Below, piece by piece: positions 56,437 through 64,000 of a DNA stretch of 64,000 bases. The position numbers were made by a program, and so were the translations under genes. The notes under the pieces were generated by a model that worked only from the letters and a program-made list of their open reading frames with translations, searched no databases and had not been told where the DNA came from. Every line of letters starts with the position of its first letter. Within the stretch, counting starts at the first letter, position 1. Source of the DNA: Streptomyces sp. NBC_00490 (lineage in GTDB: Bacteria; Actinomycetota; Actinomycetes; Streptomycetales; Streptomycetaceae); assembly GCF_036013645.1 (NCBI RefSeq), contig NZ_CP107869.1:1364001-1428000 (forward strand), in the 5' to 3' direction.

Positions 56437-57822
56437 CTAGGGTGCGTCCGGCTTGCCCGGCTGGTAGACCCACGTCCGGAACAGTCCGTCCAGGTCCTTG
56501 CCGGACTGGCGTTCCGCCAGGCGCACGAACTGGGCGGTCGTCCCGTGTCCGCCCCGGTGCTCGCCGGCCCAGGCCCGCAGGATCCGGAAGAACACCCGGT
56601 CCCCGACGGCCTCGCGGAGTTGGTGCAGGGCCATCGCGCCACGGGCGTAGACGGGCGTGCCGAAGATGTTCGCGCCGCTGCCCGGGTCACCGGGCGGGAA
56701 CTCCCACAGCCCGTCGCTCGCCGGCCGGGCGTACAGCGCGTCGAAGGTCTTCTGCGCGCTGTCGCCGCCGTGCTGTTCGGCGTAGAGCCACTCGGCGTAG
56801 GTCGCGAACCCCTCGTTGAGCCAGATGTCCTTCCACGAGGTCAGGCTCACGGAGTCACCGAACCACTGGTGGGCGCTCTCGTGGACGAGGGTGCTCAATC
56901 CGGGGGCCTGGTCGTAGACGGGCCGCGTCTGCGTCTCCAGCGCGTACCCGACGTTCGGGGCCCGGTCGACGATCGAGCCGGCCGCCTTGAACGGGTAGGG
57001 CCCGAAGAGCTTGCTCTCCCAGGCCAGGACGGACGGCAGCTTCTTCAGGACCGGCGCGGCGGCGTCGGCCTCGCGCGGGTCGACGGCGTTGTAGACCTGG
57101 ATGCCGTCGCGGGTCGTGTACCGGTCCACGGTGAACTTCCCGACCGTCGCCGTGGCCAGATAGGCGGCCATGGGCTCGGACTGGCGCCAGCGGAACGTGG
57201 TCCGCCCGTGAGCCGTCGTCTGCCCCAGGAACACGCCGTTGGCGACGGCGGTACGCCCCTGGGGAACAGTGATCGTGAAGTCGTACGACGACTTGTCCTT
57301 GGGGTGGTTGTTCGCGGGGAACCAGGTCATCGCGCCCTGCGGCTCCCCCGCGACGAAGACGCCGTCGTCCGTGGGGATCCAGCCGTCGAGCGAGCCGTCC
57401 GGGTCGGTGACCGGGGCCGGCTTGCCGTTGTAGGTGACGGTGACGCGGAACCACTGTCCCTTGTGCAGGGTCCTGCGCGGGGTGACGACGAGTTCCTGGC
57501 CGTCGCGGCGGAAGTCCGCCTTGTCCCGGCCGACGGTCAGGCCCGTGACCTTCAGCCCGTTCAGGTCGAGGTCGAAGCGGTTGAGCTTGCGGGTCGCGCG
57601 GGCGTAGAGGACGGCCTTGCCGTCGAGGTGGCGGCTGTCCGTGTCGTAGCGGAGGGTCAGGTCGTAGTGGCCGACGTGGTAGCCGCCGTTGCCGGCCAGC
57701 GGGAAGTACGGGTCGCCGGCGCCGGACGAGCCGGCCGGCGGGGGTGCGGCCGCCCCGAGCAGCGCCACCAGGGCGACGGGGACGGTTCCGAGGACGAAGG
57801 TGCGTCTGACGGCCTGAGGCAC
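56437..57822 (-). CDS. Secreted M1-family metallopeptidase
   Basis: A 461-residue aminopeptidase-like protein with a signal peptide (1-30). The zinc motif HESAHQW (His314, Glu315, His318) and Glu337 in NEGFATY are intact. The exopeptidase G-x-M-E-N motif is changed to GYALETQ, so substrate specificity may differ from classical PepN. It is shorter than PepN (no large C-terminal helical domain). GTG 57822 has AGGAG upstream. It is divergent from the DUF488 gene. Confidence 0.9.
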   Translation of the reverse strand: MPQAVRRTFVLGTVPVALVALLGAAAPPPAGSSGAGDPYFPLAGNGGYHVGHYDLTLRYDTDSRHLDGKAVLYARATRKLNRFDLDLNGLKVTGLTVGRDKADFRRDGQELVVTPRRTLHKGQWFRVTVTYNGKPAPVTDPDGSLDGWIPTDDGVFVAGEPQGAMTWFPANNHPKDKSSYDFTITVPQGRTAVANGVFLGQTTAHGRTTFRWRQSEPMAAYLATATVGKFTVDRYTTRDGIQVYNAVDPREADAAAPVLKKLPSVLAWESKLFGPYPFKAAGSIVDRAPNVGYALETQTRPVYDQAPGLSTLVHESAHQWFGDSVSLTSWKDIWLNEGFATYAEWLYAEQHGGDSAQKTFDALYARPASDGLWEFPPGDPGSGANIFGTPVYARGAMALHQLREAVGDRVFFRILRAWAGEHRGGHGTTAQFVRLAERQSGKDLDGLFRTWVYQPGKPDAP

Positions 57823-57902
57823 GTGCGCTCCTGCGGTTGGCGGGTGGCAGACGGCTTCACACTAAAGGTGATCTCGGAGGAACTCACCCTTGAGCCGGTC
57901 AA

Positions 57903-57938
57903 GACGTGCCGCTCCCCGAAGTACGCTCCCGGCACGTC
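57903..57938. promoter_or_regulatory. 9-bp inverted repeat in the M1/DUF488 divergent region
   Basis: GACGTGCCG at 57903-57911 and CGGCACGTC at 57930-57938 are perfect arms 18 bases apart; a TACGCT (-10-like) sits in the spacer. It could be an operator or a leader hairpin of the DUF488 gene at 57964. Confidence 0.4.
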
Positions 57939-57963
57939 ACCACCCCCGTGGAAGGGCCCCGCC

Positions 57964-58311
57964 ATGAGCGTTCGTGTGCGCCGCGTCTACGAGTCGCCGG
58001 AGCCGGAGGACGGCGTACGCGTCCTGGTCGACCGGCTGTGGCCGCGCGGCCTGTCCAAGGATGCCGCGCGGGTGGACGAGTGGCCCAAGGCCATGACCCC
58101 GTCGACCGAGCTGCGCCGCTGGTACCACGCGGGTGAGGGGTCCTACGAGGAGTTCGCCGGGCGTTACGAGGCGGAGCTGGCCGCACCCGAGGCGGCCGAA
58201 CTCCTGGCCCGCGTGCGCGAGCTGGCCCGCAAGGGGCCCCTCACCCTGCTGACGGCCGCGAAGACTCCCGAGGAGAGCCACGCGGCCGTACTCGCACGCC
58301 TGCTGGACTGA
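57964..58311 (+). CDS. DUF488-family protein
   Basis: A 115-residue small soluble protein of the DUF488 family, recognised by VRVLVDRLWPRGLSKDAARVDEW and the C-terminal LTLLTAAKTPEESHA. Function unknown. ATG 57964 is 25 bp after an inverted repeat. It converges on the FAD dehydrogenase gene. Confidence 0.86.
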   Translation: MSVRVRRVYESPEPEDGVRVLVDRLWPRGLSKDAARVDEWPKAMTPSTELRRWYHAGEGSYEEFAGRYEAELAAPEAAELLARVRELARKGPLTLLTAAKTPEESHAAVLARLLD

Positions 58312-58332
58312 GCGGACTTCAGCCGGGGCGCC

Positions 58333-60006
58333 TCACGCGGTCTGCCGCGCCGCCGCCCGTCCCGCCGCCCGGCCGGAGAACAGGCAGCCGCCGAGGAAGG
58401 TGCCCTCCAGCGCGTTGTAGCCGTGCACTCCGCCGCCCCCGAAGCCGGCCACCTCACCGGCCGCGTACAGTCCGCCGATCGGGTTGCCGTCGGTGTCCAG
58501 GGCGCGGGAGTCCAGGTCGGTCTGGATGCCGCCGAGGGTCTTGCGGGTCAGGACGTGCAGCTTGACGCCGATCAACGGGCCGGCGTCCGCGTCCAGGATG
58601 CGGTGCGGGGTGGCGACCCGGCCGAGCTTGTCGCCGATGTAGCGGCGGGCGTTGCGGATGCCCTGGACCTGGGCGTCCTTGCTGTACGGGTTGGCGATCT
58701 GGAGGTCGCGGGCCTCGATCTGGCGGCGCACCGTGGCCGCGTCGAGGAGCGGCTTGTCCGTCAGGGCGTTCATCTTCTCGACGAGCTGCTCCAGGTCCGG
58801 AGCGGTCACGAAGTCCGCCCCGTTGCGCAGGAACGCGTCGACCGGCCCCGGGGCGCCCTTGCCCAGCACCCGCTCCTTGAGGAACCCGATCCGGTCCTTG
58901 GCGGTGATGTCGGGGTTCTGCTCGGAGCCCGACAGCGCGAACTCCTTCTCGATGATCTTCTGGGTGAGGATGAACCACGAGTGGTCGTAGCCGGCGATGT
59001 CCTCGGTGGTGCGCAGGTACTTCAGGGTGCCGAGGGTGTCGTAACCGGGCAGGCACGGGTCGGGCAGCCGGCGGCCCAGGGCGTCGAACCACAGGGAGGA
59101 CGGTCCGGGCAGGATGCGGATGCCGTGGCCGGGCCAGATCGGGTCCCAGTTCTGCACGCCCTCGGTGTAGTGCCACATGCGGTCGCGGTTGACCAGGCGT
59201 ACGCCCGCCTCGGCGCTGATGTCGAGCATGCGCCCGTCGACGTAGGCGGGGACGCCGGTGACCATCTCGGCGGGCGGGGTGCCGAGGCGTTCGGGCCAGT
59301 AGCGGCGGACGATGTCGTGGTCGGCGCCGATGCCGCCGGTGGTGACGACGACGGCCTGGGCGGTGAGTTCGAAGTCGCCGACGCGGTCACGGCTGGACTT
59401 CACGCCCCGCGCCGAGTTGTCCTCGGCGAGGACCGTGCCGCGCACCCCGCGCGCCTGCCCGTCCTCGACGACGAGTGCATCGACCTGGTGGCGGTAGTAG
59501 AAGGTGAGCAGCCCGTCGCGGGCGGCCTGCTTGGCGTAGTTGACGAACGGCTCCACGACGCCCGTGCCGGTGCCCCACGAGACGTGGAAGCGCGGCACGG
59601 AGTTGCCGTGGCCGTGTGCGCGCAGGTCACCGCGTTCGGCCCAGCCGACGGTCGGCAGGAACTTGATGCCGTGCCCCTCCAGCCAGGACCGCTTCTCCCC
59701 CGCCGCGAACTCGACGTAGGCGCGCGCCCAGCGCACCGCCCAGGAGTCCTCGTCGTCCTCGCGGTCGAACTGGGCGCTGCCCTGCCAGTCGTTCCAGGCC
59801 AGGTCGAAGGAGTCCTTGATGCCGAGGCGCCGCTGCTCCGGGGAGTCGACGAGGAAGAGCCCGCCGAAGGACCAGAAGGCCTGGCCGCCGAGGTTGGCGG
59901 CGTTCTCCTGGTCGACCAGCGCGACCCTGCGGCCCCGGCTGGTCAGTTCATGCGCCGCGACCAGGCCCGCGAGCCCCGCTCCGACGACGATGGCGTCGGC
60001 ATCCAT
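58333..60006 (-). CDS. FAD-binding dehydrogenase (KstD/fumarate reductase-like)
   Basis: A 557-residue flavoprotein with FAD motif VVGAGLAGLVAAHEL at 6-20, ANLGGQAFWSFGGLFLVDS near 40, and GGVHGYNALEGTFLGGCLFSG near the end, matching a conserved FAD dehydrogenase subgroup of the KstD/fumarate reductase flavoprotein superfamily. It may remove hydrogens from a cyclic or acidic substrate; the acceptor is unknown. ATG 60006 is preferred over ATG 60015. It follows the TetR gene by 16 bp in one operon. Confidence 0.88.
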   Translation of the reverse strand: MDADAIVVGAGLAGLVAAHELTSRGRRVALVDQENAANLGGQAFWSFGGLFLVDSPEQRRLGIKDSFDLAWNDWQGSAQFDREDDEDSWAVRWARAYVEFAAGEKRSWLEGHGIKFLPTVGWAERGDLRAHGHGNSVPRFHVSWGTGTGVVEPFVNYAKQAARDGLLTFYYRHQVDALVVEDGQARGVRGTVLAEDNSARGVKSSRDRVGDFELTAQAVVVTTGGIGADHDIVRRYWPERLGTPPAEMVTGVPAYVDGRMLDISAEAGVRLVNRDRMWHYTEGVQNWDPIWPGHGIRILPGPSSLWFDALGRRLPDPCLPGYDTLGTLKYLRTTEDIAGYDHSWFILTQKIIEKEFALSGSEQNPDITAKDRIGFLKERVLGKGAPGPVDAFLRNGADFVTAPDLEQLVEKMNALTDKPLLDAATVRRQIEARDLQIANPYSKDAQVQGIRNARRYIGDKLGRVATPHRILDADAGPLIGVKLHVLTRKTLGGIQTDLDSRALDTDGNPIGGLYAAGEVAGFGGGGVHGYNALEGTFLGGCLFSGRAAGRAAARQTA

Positions 60007-60022
60007 GGCGACCATCCCTTCC

Positions 60023-60649
60023 CTATGCGGTGGTGTCGCTGCCGTCGGTCAGCAGCGCGGTGAGCAGTTGCCCCAGCCAGGTCCGGGCCCGTTCGAGGTC
60101 CCGGTCCAGCAGCAGTTGGGTGGTGACCCCGTCGTAGGCGGCGACGACGGCGTGGGCGGCCCCGTCGAGGTCGCCGAGGACGGCGGGCAGCGCGGTGTGG
60201 CCCTGCGCCCGGGCCAGCCGTTCGGCGACCGCCCGGCGCAGCCGCTCCCGGTGCTCCAGCAGGGTCTGCGCGACGGAAGGTTCGCGGGCGGCGTACACCA
60301 GGAAGTCCGTCTTCACCAGGAGCCAGTCCCGGTCCAGGAGCAGCACCTCGGTGACACGGTCGACGGCGGCGGGCACGTCGAGGTCGGGTCCGTCCAGGGC
60401 CAGCGCGCCGGAGACCTGGTCGGCGATCAGGTCGGCCCGCTGCTGGTAGAGGGCGAAGAACAGCTCGTCCAGGCTGTCGAAGTTGGAGTAGAAGGCGCCG
60501 CGACTGTAGCCGGCGGCCTCGCAGACCTCCTCGATGGAGACCCGCCCGAAGCCCTTGGCGGCGAAGACCGCGAACGCGGCGTCCAGGAGGTTGGCGCGGG
60601 TGCGGACCCGGCGCTTGGTGACGCGCTTGGTCGTGCCCTCCAGTGCCAT
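60023..60649 (-). CDS. TetR-family regulator of the FAD dehydrogenase operon
   Basis: A 208-residue TetR regulator with HTH (AAFAVFAAKGFGRVSIEEVCE, AGYSRGAFYSNFDSLDELFFALY). ATG 60649 has GGAGGG seven bases upstream. Its operator candidates, two tandem GATAC-N6-GTATC dyads, lie 17-49 bp upstream and also front the divergent AlkB-like gene, so it may control both operons. Confidence 0.88.
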   Translation of the reverse strand: MALEGTTKRVTKRRVRTRANLLDAAFAVFAAKGFGRVSIEEVCEAAGYSRGAFYSNFDSLDELFFALYQQRADLIADQVSGALALDGPDLDVPAAVDRVTEVLLLDRDWLLVKTDFLVYAAREPSVAQTLLEHRERLRRAVAERLARAQGHTALPAVLGDLDGAAHAVVAAYDGVTTQLLLDRDLERARTWLGQLLTALLTDGSDTTA

Positions 60650-60665
60650 GTCCGGCCCTCCGTTC

Positions 60666-60698
60666 GATACGGGAATGTATCCGATACAACGATGTATC
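60666..60698. promoter_or_regulatory. Two tandem TetR operators (GATAC-N6-GTATC)
   Basis: Identical arms GATAC and GTATC with 6-base spacers occur at 60666-60681 and at 60683-60698; the centres are 17 bp apart. The outer bases extend the symmetry (TTCGATAC at 60663 and GTATCGAA at 60694). Two dimers bound side by side are suggested, as for several TetR proteins. Confidence 0.7.
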
Positions 60699-60767
60699 GA
60701 AAGAGCCGTGCTCCGGGGCTCACCACGCGATGGGAACACATTTTCGATTCAGGAGTACGCTGGATCC

Positions 60768-61394
60768 ATGACCCCGCACCTCCAGGCCTCGCTCTTCGAC
60801 CAGACGGACGAGATCCGCCTCGGCCGCCTCGACGGGATCCGGCGGACCGTGCTCGGACACGGCGCGTGGATCGACGTACTCCCCGGCTGGCTCGGCGGCT
60901 CCGACTCACTGTTCGAACAGCTCGCCGCCGAGGTTCCGTGGCGCGCCGAGCGCCGGACGATGTACGACCACGTCGTCGACGTACCGCGGCTGCTCGCGTT
61001 CTACGGCGTGGACGACGCCCTGCCGCACCCGGTGCTGACCCAGGCCCGCGAGGCGCTCACCGCGCACTATGCCGAGGAGCTGGGCGAGCCGTTCACCACG
61101 GCCGGGCTCTGCTTCTACCGCGACGGCCGGGACAGCGTCGCCTGGCACGGCGACCGGATCGGCCGGGGCGCCCGTGAGGACACCATGGTCGCCATCCTCT
61201 CCGTCGGCGCGCCCCGCGATCTGCTGCTGCGTCCGATGCGCGGCGGCGACACCGTGCGCCGCCCGCTGGGCCACGGCGACCTGATCGTGATGGGCGGCTC
61301 CTGCCAGCGGACCTGGGAGCACTCCGTACCGAAGACCACACGCGCCGCGGGACCGCGCATCAGCGTCCAGTTCCGCCCGCACGGCGTGCACTGA
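60768..61394 (+). CDS. AlkB-like Fe(II)/2-oxoglutarate dioxygenase
   Basis: A 208-residue AlkB family protein. Iron ligands are His127, Asp129 (WHGD) and His185 (TWEHSVPK), and 2-oxoglutarate-binding Arg197 and Arg203 lie in RISVQFRP. AlkB enzymes remove alkyl groups from DNA or RNA bases by oxidation. ATG 60768 has AGGAG upstream. It is divergent from the TetR gene, which may control it. A terminator follows 34 bp after the stop. Confidence 0.92.
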   Translation: MTPHLQASLFDQTDEIRLGRLDGIRRTVLGHGAWIDVLPGWLGGSDSLFEQLAAEVPWRAERRTMYDHVVDVPRLLAFYGVDDALPHPVLTQAREALTAHYAEELGEPFTTAGLCFYRDGRDSVAWHGDRIGRGAREDTMVAILSVGAPRDLLLRPMRGGDTVRRPLGHGDLIVMGGSCQRTWEHSVPKTTRAAGPRISVQFRPHGVH

Positions 61395-61428
61395 GGCAGA
61401 GAGGCGGCTGCTTCGGAAGCGCGCAGGG

Positions 61429-61461
61429 GGCTGCCTCCGGCGGACGGCGCCGGAGGCAGCC
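61429..61461 (+). terminator. Terminator hairpin after the AlkB-like gene
   Basis: GGCTGCCTCCGGC at 61429-61441 and its exact reverse complement at 61449-61461 form a perfect 13-base stem with a 7-base loop, followed by a pyrimidine-rich tract (TTCCCTCTTCCCC). Confidence 0.75.
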
Positions 61462-61567
61462 TTCCCTCTTCCCCTTCTCCTCCGGCGGCCCGGACCCGCC
61501 CACCACGGCCCCCGCTCGGTCTGCTTTGCTGTGCCCGTCGAGCAGGCACTCACCCCTCGGGACGATC

Positions 61568-62314
61568 ATGCAGACGGACGTGCGGCAAGTCGCCGACGGC
61601 ACCTACCTGGTGCACGGGAGCAACACCAACTGGGTGATCCTCAGCGACGGGGACGCCGTCACCCTGGTCGACACCGGTTACCCCGGGGACCGCGAGCAGG
61701 TGCTCGCCTCCCTTGCGCAGGTGGGCAGTTCACCGGAGGCGGTCGCGGCGGTGCTGATCACGCACGCCCACAACGACCACCTGGGGTCGGCCGAGTACCT
61801 GCGTGACGCGTACGGCACGCCCGTGTACCTGCATGACGCCGAAGTGCCGCATGCCCGCCGGGAGTTCCTGCACCAGGTGACCGTCGGTGACGTGGTGAGG
61901 AACGGCTGGCGGCCGGGTGTCCTGCCGTGGGCGGTGCACGCGATCCGCTCCGGCGGCACGGCACACGTCCCGGTCACCGAGCCCGCGCCGTTCCCCTCCG
62001 AGGGCGCCCTCGACCTGCCGGGCCGACCGGTCCCCGTGCACACGCCGGGCCACACCGACGGCCACGCCGCCTTCCACCTCCCGGACACCGGCGTCCTGAT
62101 CTCCGGAGACGCCCTGGTGAGCGGCCACCCGACCTCGCGCGTCAAGGGCCCCCAGCTGCTGCCGGACATGTTCCACCACGAGCGCGCCCGTGCCGTGGCC
62201 TCGCTGGACGTCCTCGCCGCCCTGGAGGGCGACCTCCTGCTCCCGGGCCACGGTCCGGCGCACCGCGGTCCGGTCCGTGAAGCGGCACTTCAGGCCAGGG
62301 AGCGCGCCCTCTAA
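61568..62314 (+). CDS. MBL-fold metallo-hydrolase
   Basis: A 248-residue metallo-beta-lactamase fold protein. The metal motif HAHNDH (His66, His68, Asp70, His71) is complete, with a further His in HTPGHTDGH near 160-165, Asp in SGDALVS, and a final His in LPGHGPAHRG. It hydrolyses an unknown substrate, such as a lactone or thioester. The start follows the family N-terminus; the ribosome site is weak. Confidence 0.9.
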   Translation: MQTDVRQVADGTYLVHGSNTNWVILSDGDAVTLVDTGYPGDREQVLASLAQVGSSPEAVAAVLITHAHNDHLGSAEYLRDAYGTPVYLHDAEVPHARREFLHQVTVGDVVRNGWRPGVLPWAVHAIRSGGTAHVPVTEPAPFPSEGALDLPGRPVPVHTPGHTDGHAAFHLPDTGVLISGDALVSGHPTSRVKGPQLLPDMFHHERARAVASLDVLAALEGDLLLPGHGPAHRGPVREAALQARERAL

Positions 62315-62355
62315 GGTGAGGTGACGATCACCCGCGAGGCGAGGACGAACGGCCC

Positions 62356-63591
62356 ATGGCACTGCAGATCAGCGCGACGAACCCGGAGCACCCCGCGCTC
62401 CTGCTGGAGCTGCCGTGGGACGTGCCCCTGGAGCAGTGGCCGGAAGAGGTCCTGGTCCCGCTGCCGCGCGGCATATCCCGGCACATCGTGCGCTACGCCC
62501 GCGCCGGCGACGAGGTGATCGCCGTCAAGGAACTCGCCGCGCGGCCCGCCCTCAACGAGTACGACATGCTCCGCGACCTCGACCGGCTCGCCATCCCCTC
62601 CGTGGATCCGCTGGCCGTCGTCACCGGCCGCACCGACCAGGACGGCAACCCGCTGGAGTCCGTCCTGGTCACCCGCCACCTGGGCGGCTCGATGCCGTAC
62701 CGGTCGATGTTCGAGACGACGATGCGGCCGGCGACCATGCACCGCCTCATGGACGCCCTGGCGGTCCTGCTCGTCCGACTGCACCTGGCCGGGTTCGCGT
62801 GGGGCGACTGCTCGCTGTCCAACACCCTCTTCCGCCGGGACGCGGGCGCCTACGCCGCCTATCTCGTCGACGCCGAGACCGGCGAACTGCACCCCCAGCT
62901 CAGCAACGGCCAGCGCGAGTACGACCTCGACCTCGCCCGCGTGAACATCAGCGGCGAGCTCCTCGACCTGGAGGCCTCCGGGGCGCTGCACCCCTCCGTC
63001 GACCCGATCGAGTTCGGCATGGAGATCTGCGCGCGCTACCGCGGCCTGTGGGGAGAGCTGACCCGCACCTCCGTCTACCCGGCGGGCAAGTACCACTACA
63101 TCGAGCGCCGGATCCGCCGTCTCAACGAGCTCGGCTTCGACGTGGCCGAGATGCAGATCGAGCACGCCGCCAACGGTGACACGGTCACCTTCGTGCCCAA
63201 GGTCGTGGACGCCGGCCACCACCAGCGCCAGCTGCTGCGGCTGACGGGCCTGGACACCGAGGAGAACCAGGCCCGCCGGCTGCTGAACGACCTGGAGAGC
63301 TGGATGGCCACCCAGGACGACTACGCCCCGGGCGACCCCCTCGGCGCCCGCCCCGAGGTCCTCGCCCACCGCTGGGTGCGGGACGTCTTCCGCCCGACCG
63401 TGCGCGCGGTGCCGCTCGAACAGCGCGGGTCGATGGACCCGGCGGAGATCTACCACGAGCTGCTCGAACACCGCTGGTACCTGTCGGAGCGGGCGCAGCA
63501 CGACATCGGCCTGGACACGGCGGTCGAGGACTACATCAAGAACGTCCTGCCCACGGCGCGGGAGACGCTCCAGCCCACCGTCGAGGCCTGA
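62356..63591 (+). CDS. DUF4032-family, lipopolysaccharide-kinase-like protein
   Basis: A 411-residue protein with an N-terminal kinase-like domain (about 50-200): VIAVKELAARPALNEYDML resembles the Lys/Glu kinase lobe, and FAWGDCSLSNTLFRRDAG with LVDAETGELHP resembles the catalytic and metal loops. A C-terminal DUF4032 region follows. Phosphoryl transfer is likely but the target is unknown. ATG 62356 follows the MBL gene by 41 bp. It converges on the universal stress protein gene with a 1 bp gap. Confidence 0.86.
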   Translation: MALQISATNPEHPALLLELPWDVPLEQWPEEVLVPLPRGISRHIVRYARAGDEVIAVKELAARPALNEYDMLRDLDRLAIPSVDPLAVVTGRTDQDGNPLESVLVTRHLGGSMPYRSMFETTMRPATMHRLMDALAVLLVRLHLAGFAWGDCSLSNTLFRRDAGAYAAYLVDAETGELHPQLSNGQREYDLDLARVNISGELLDLEASGALHPSVDPIEFGMEICARYRGLWGELTRTSVYPAGKYHYIERRIRRLNELGFDVAEMQIEHAANGDTVTFVPKVVDAGHHQRQLLRLTGLDTEENQARRLLNDLESWMATQDDYAPGDPLGARPEVLAHRWVRDVFRPTVRAVPLEQRGSMDPAEIYHELLEHRWYLSERAQHDIGLDTAVEDYIKNVLPTARETLQPTVEA

Positions 63592-63592
63592 C

Positions 63593-64000
63593 TCAGACGG
63601 GCGGGACGACCGCCACCGGGCACTCGGCGTGGTGCAGCACGCCATGGGCGACGGAGCCGATCCGGGCGCCCACGGCGGTGCGGTGGGCGCGCCGGCCGAC
63701 GACCATCAGCTGGGCCCGCCCCGTCACCGACAGCAGTACCTGTCCCGCACTGCCCATCTCGACGTGCTCCACCACCGGGACGTCGGGGAAGCCCGCCCGC
63801 AACGGCTCCAGGGCCGCGGCCAGCGCCTGCTGCTCGCGCGGCTCCAGACCGCCGGCCTCGTCGAGCAGCTTCAGCGAGCCGGGGCTGTAGGCGAACACCG
63901 GCGGCAGGGTCCAGGCCCGTACGGCACGCACGGTCGCCCCGCGCGACGCGGCGGTCTCGAACGCGAACCGCAGAGCGGCGGCGCTGTCCTCCGGCTCGCC
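63593..64000 (-). CDS. Universal stress protein, C-terminal part (cut by window edge)
   Basis: The visible 135 residues contain a Usp-type domain: ASRGATVRAVRAWTLPPVFAY, a middle helix EQQALAAALEPLR, and the ATP-binding tail AQLMVVGRRAHRTAVGARIGSVAHGVL followed by HAECPVAVVPPV. The G-2x-G-9x-G-(S/T) motif is slightly degenerate (VGRRAHRTAVGARIGSVA). The N-terminus lies beyond the window. Such proteins are often in the DevR regulon, and a DevR-like regulator sits at the other end of the window. Confidence 0.86.
   Translation of the reverse strand, partial: GEPEDSAAALRFAFETAASRGATVRAVRAWTLPPVFAYSPGSLKLLDEAGGLEPREQQALAAALEPLRAGFPDVPVVEHVEMGSAGQVLLSVTGRAQLMVVGRRAHRTAVGARIGSVAHGVLHHAECPVAVVPPV

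Overview
The window is about 72% G+C with strong third-position G/C bias, GTG starts, tightly packed genes and many TetR, ANTAR, WhiB, SigB/F/G-type sigma and RsbW-like ATPase genes. That profile fits a Streptomyces chromosome, probably an arm or accessory-rich part; the genus call is inference. I found no tRNA, rRNA, CRISPR array, integrase or transposase. Both edge genes are cut: a cyclic-nucleotide-binding domain protein on the left and a universal stress protein on the right.

Layout. 1-8.8 kb: DevR-like response regulator, TauD-type dioxygenase, aldo/keto reductase, secreted cupin, a multi-domain PAS/GAF/PP2C/ATPase phosphatase, a peroxiredoxin-DoxX pair, and a divergent AraC regulator/MFS exporter. 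8.8-13.7 kb: MarR regulator, then a minus-strand block of cytochrome P450, [3Fe-4S] ferredoxin and ferredoxin reductase, followed by an atypical OmpR-type regulator and a TetR regulator. 13.8-20.9 kb: divergent TetR/SDR pair, stand-alone ATP-dependent DNA ligase, secreted NPP1-like (NLP) protein, questin-oxidase-like protein, an unknown protein, an orphan hemC and another unknown protein. 21-23.7 kb: remnant of an ABC-2 permease, a SigB-type sigma gene with a SigB-like promoter, an ANTAR protein and a two-domain VOC protein.

23.7-35.4 kb is a complete alpha-glucan/trehalose gene set: glgX translationally coupled to a degenerate ATPase on the minus strand, and glgE-treS-mak-glgB on the plus strand behind a DUF5133 gene. 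Together these encode trehalose to maltose (TreS), maltose to maltose-1-phosphate (Mak), polymerisation (GlgE), branching (GlgB) and debranching (GlgX). A YbdK-type carboxylate-amine ligase and an acyl-CoA synthetase follow.

37.5-45.4 kb: RsbW-like ATPase, NADH dehydrogenase-like flavoprotein, FUSC membrane protein, then a minus-strand group of RsbW-like ATPase, SigB-type sigma factor, ANTAR-GAF protein and DUF1206 protein. 45.4-52.8 kb: Orn/Lys/Arg-type decarboxylase ending in a strong intrinsic terminator, stand-alone cNMP-binding protein, MFS exporter, divergent LysE/ArgO exporter and LysR regulator with a good dyad operator, TetR, and a saccharopine-dehydrogenase-like protein. 52.9-57.8 kb: WhiB-like protein converging on an L,D-transpeptidase/response regulator/histidine kinase operon, then a secreted M1 metallopeptidase. 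58-64 kb: DUF488 protein, FAD dehydrogenase and TetR operon with two tandem operators shared with a divergent AlkB-like gene, MBL-fold hydrolase, DUF4032 protein and a universal stress protein.

The recurring theme is stress physiology: two SigB-type sigma factors each sit beside an ANTAR RNA-binding protein, with several ATPase/phosphatase partner-switching proteins and osmolyte/glycogen metabolism between them. No promoter, operator or terminator here was tested; they were read by eye.
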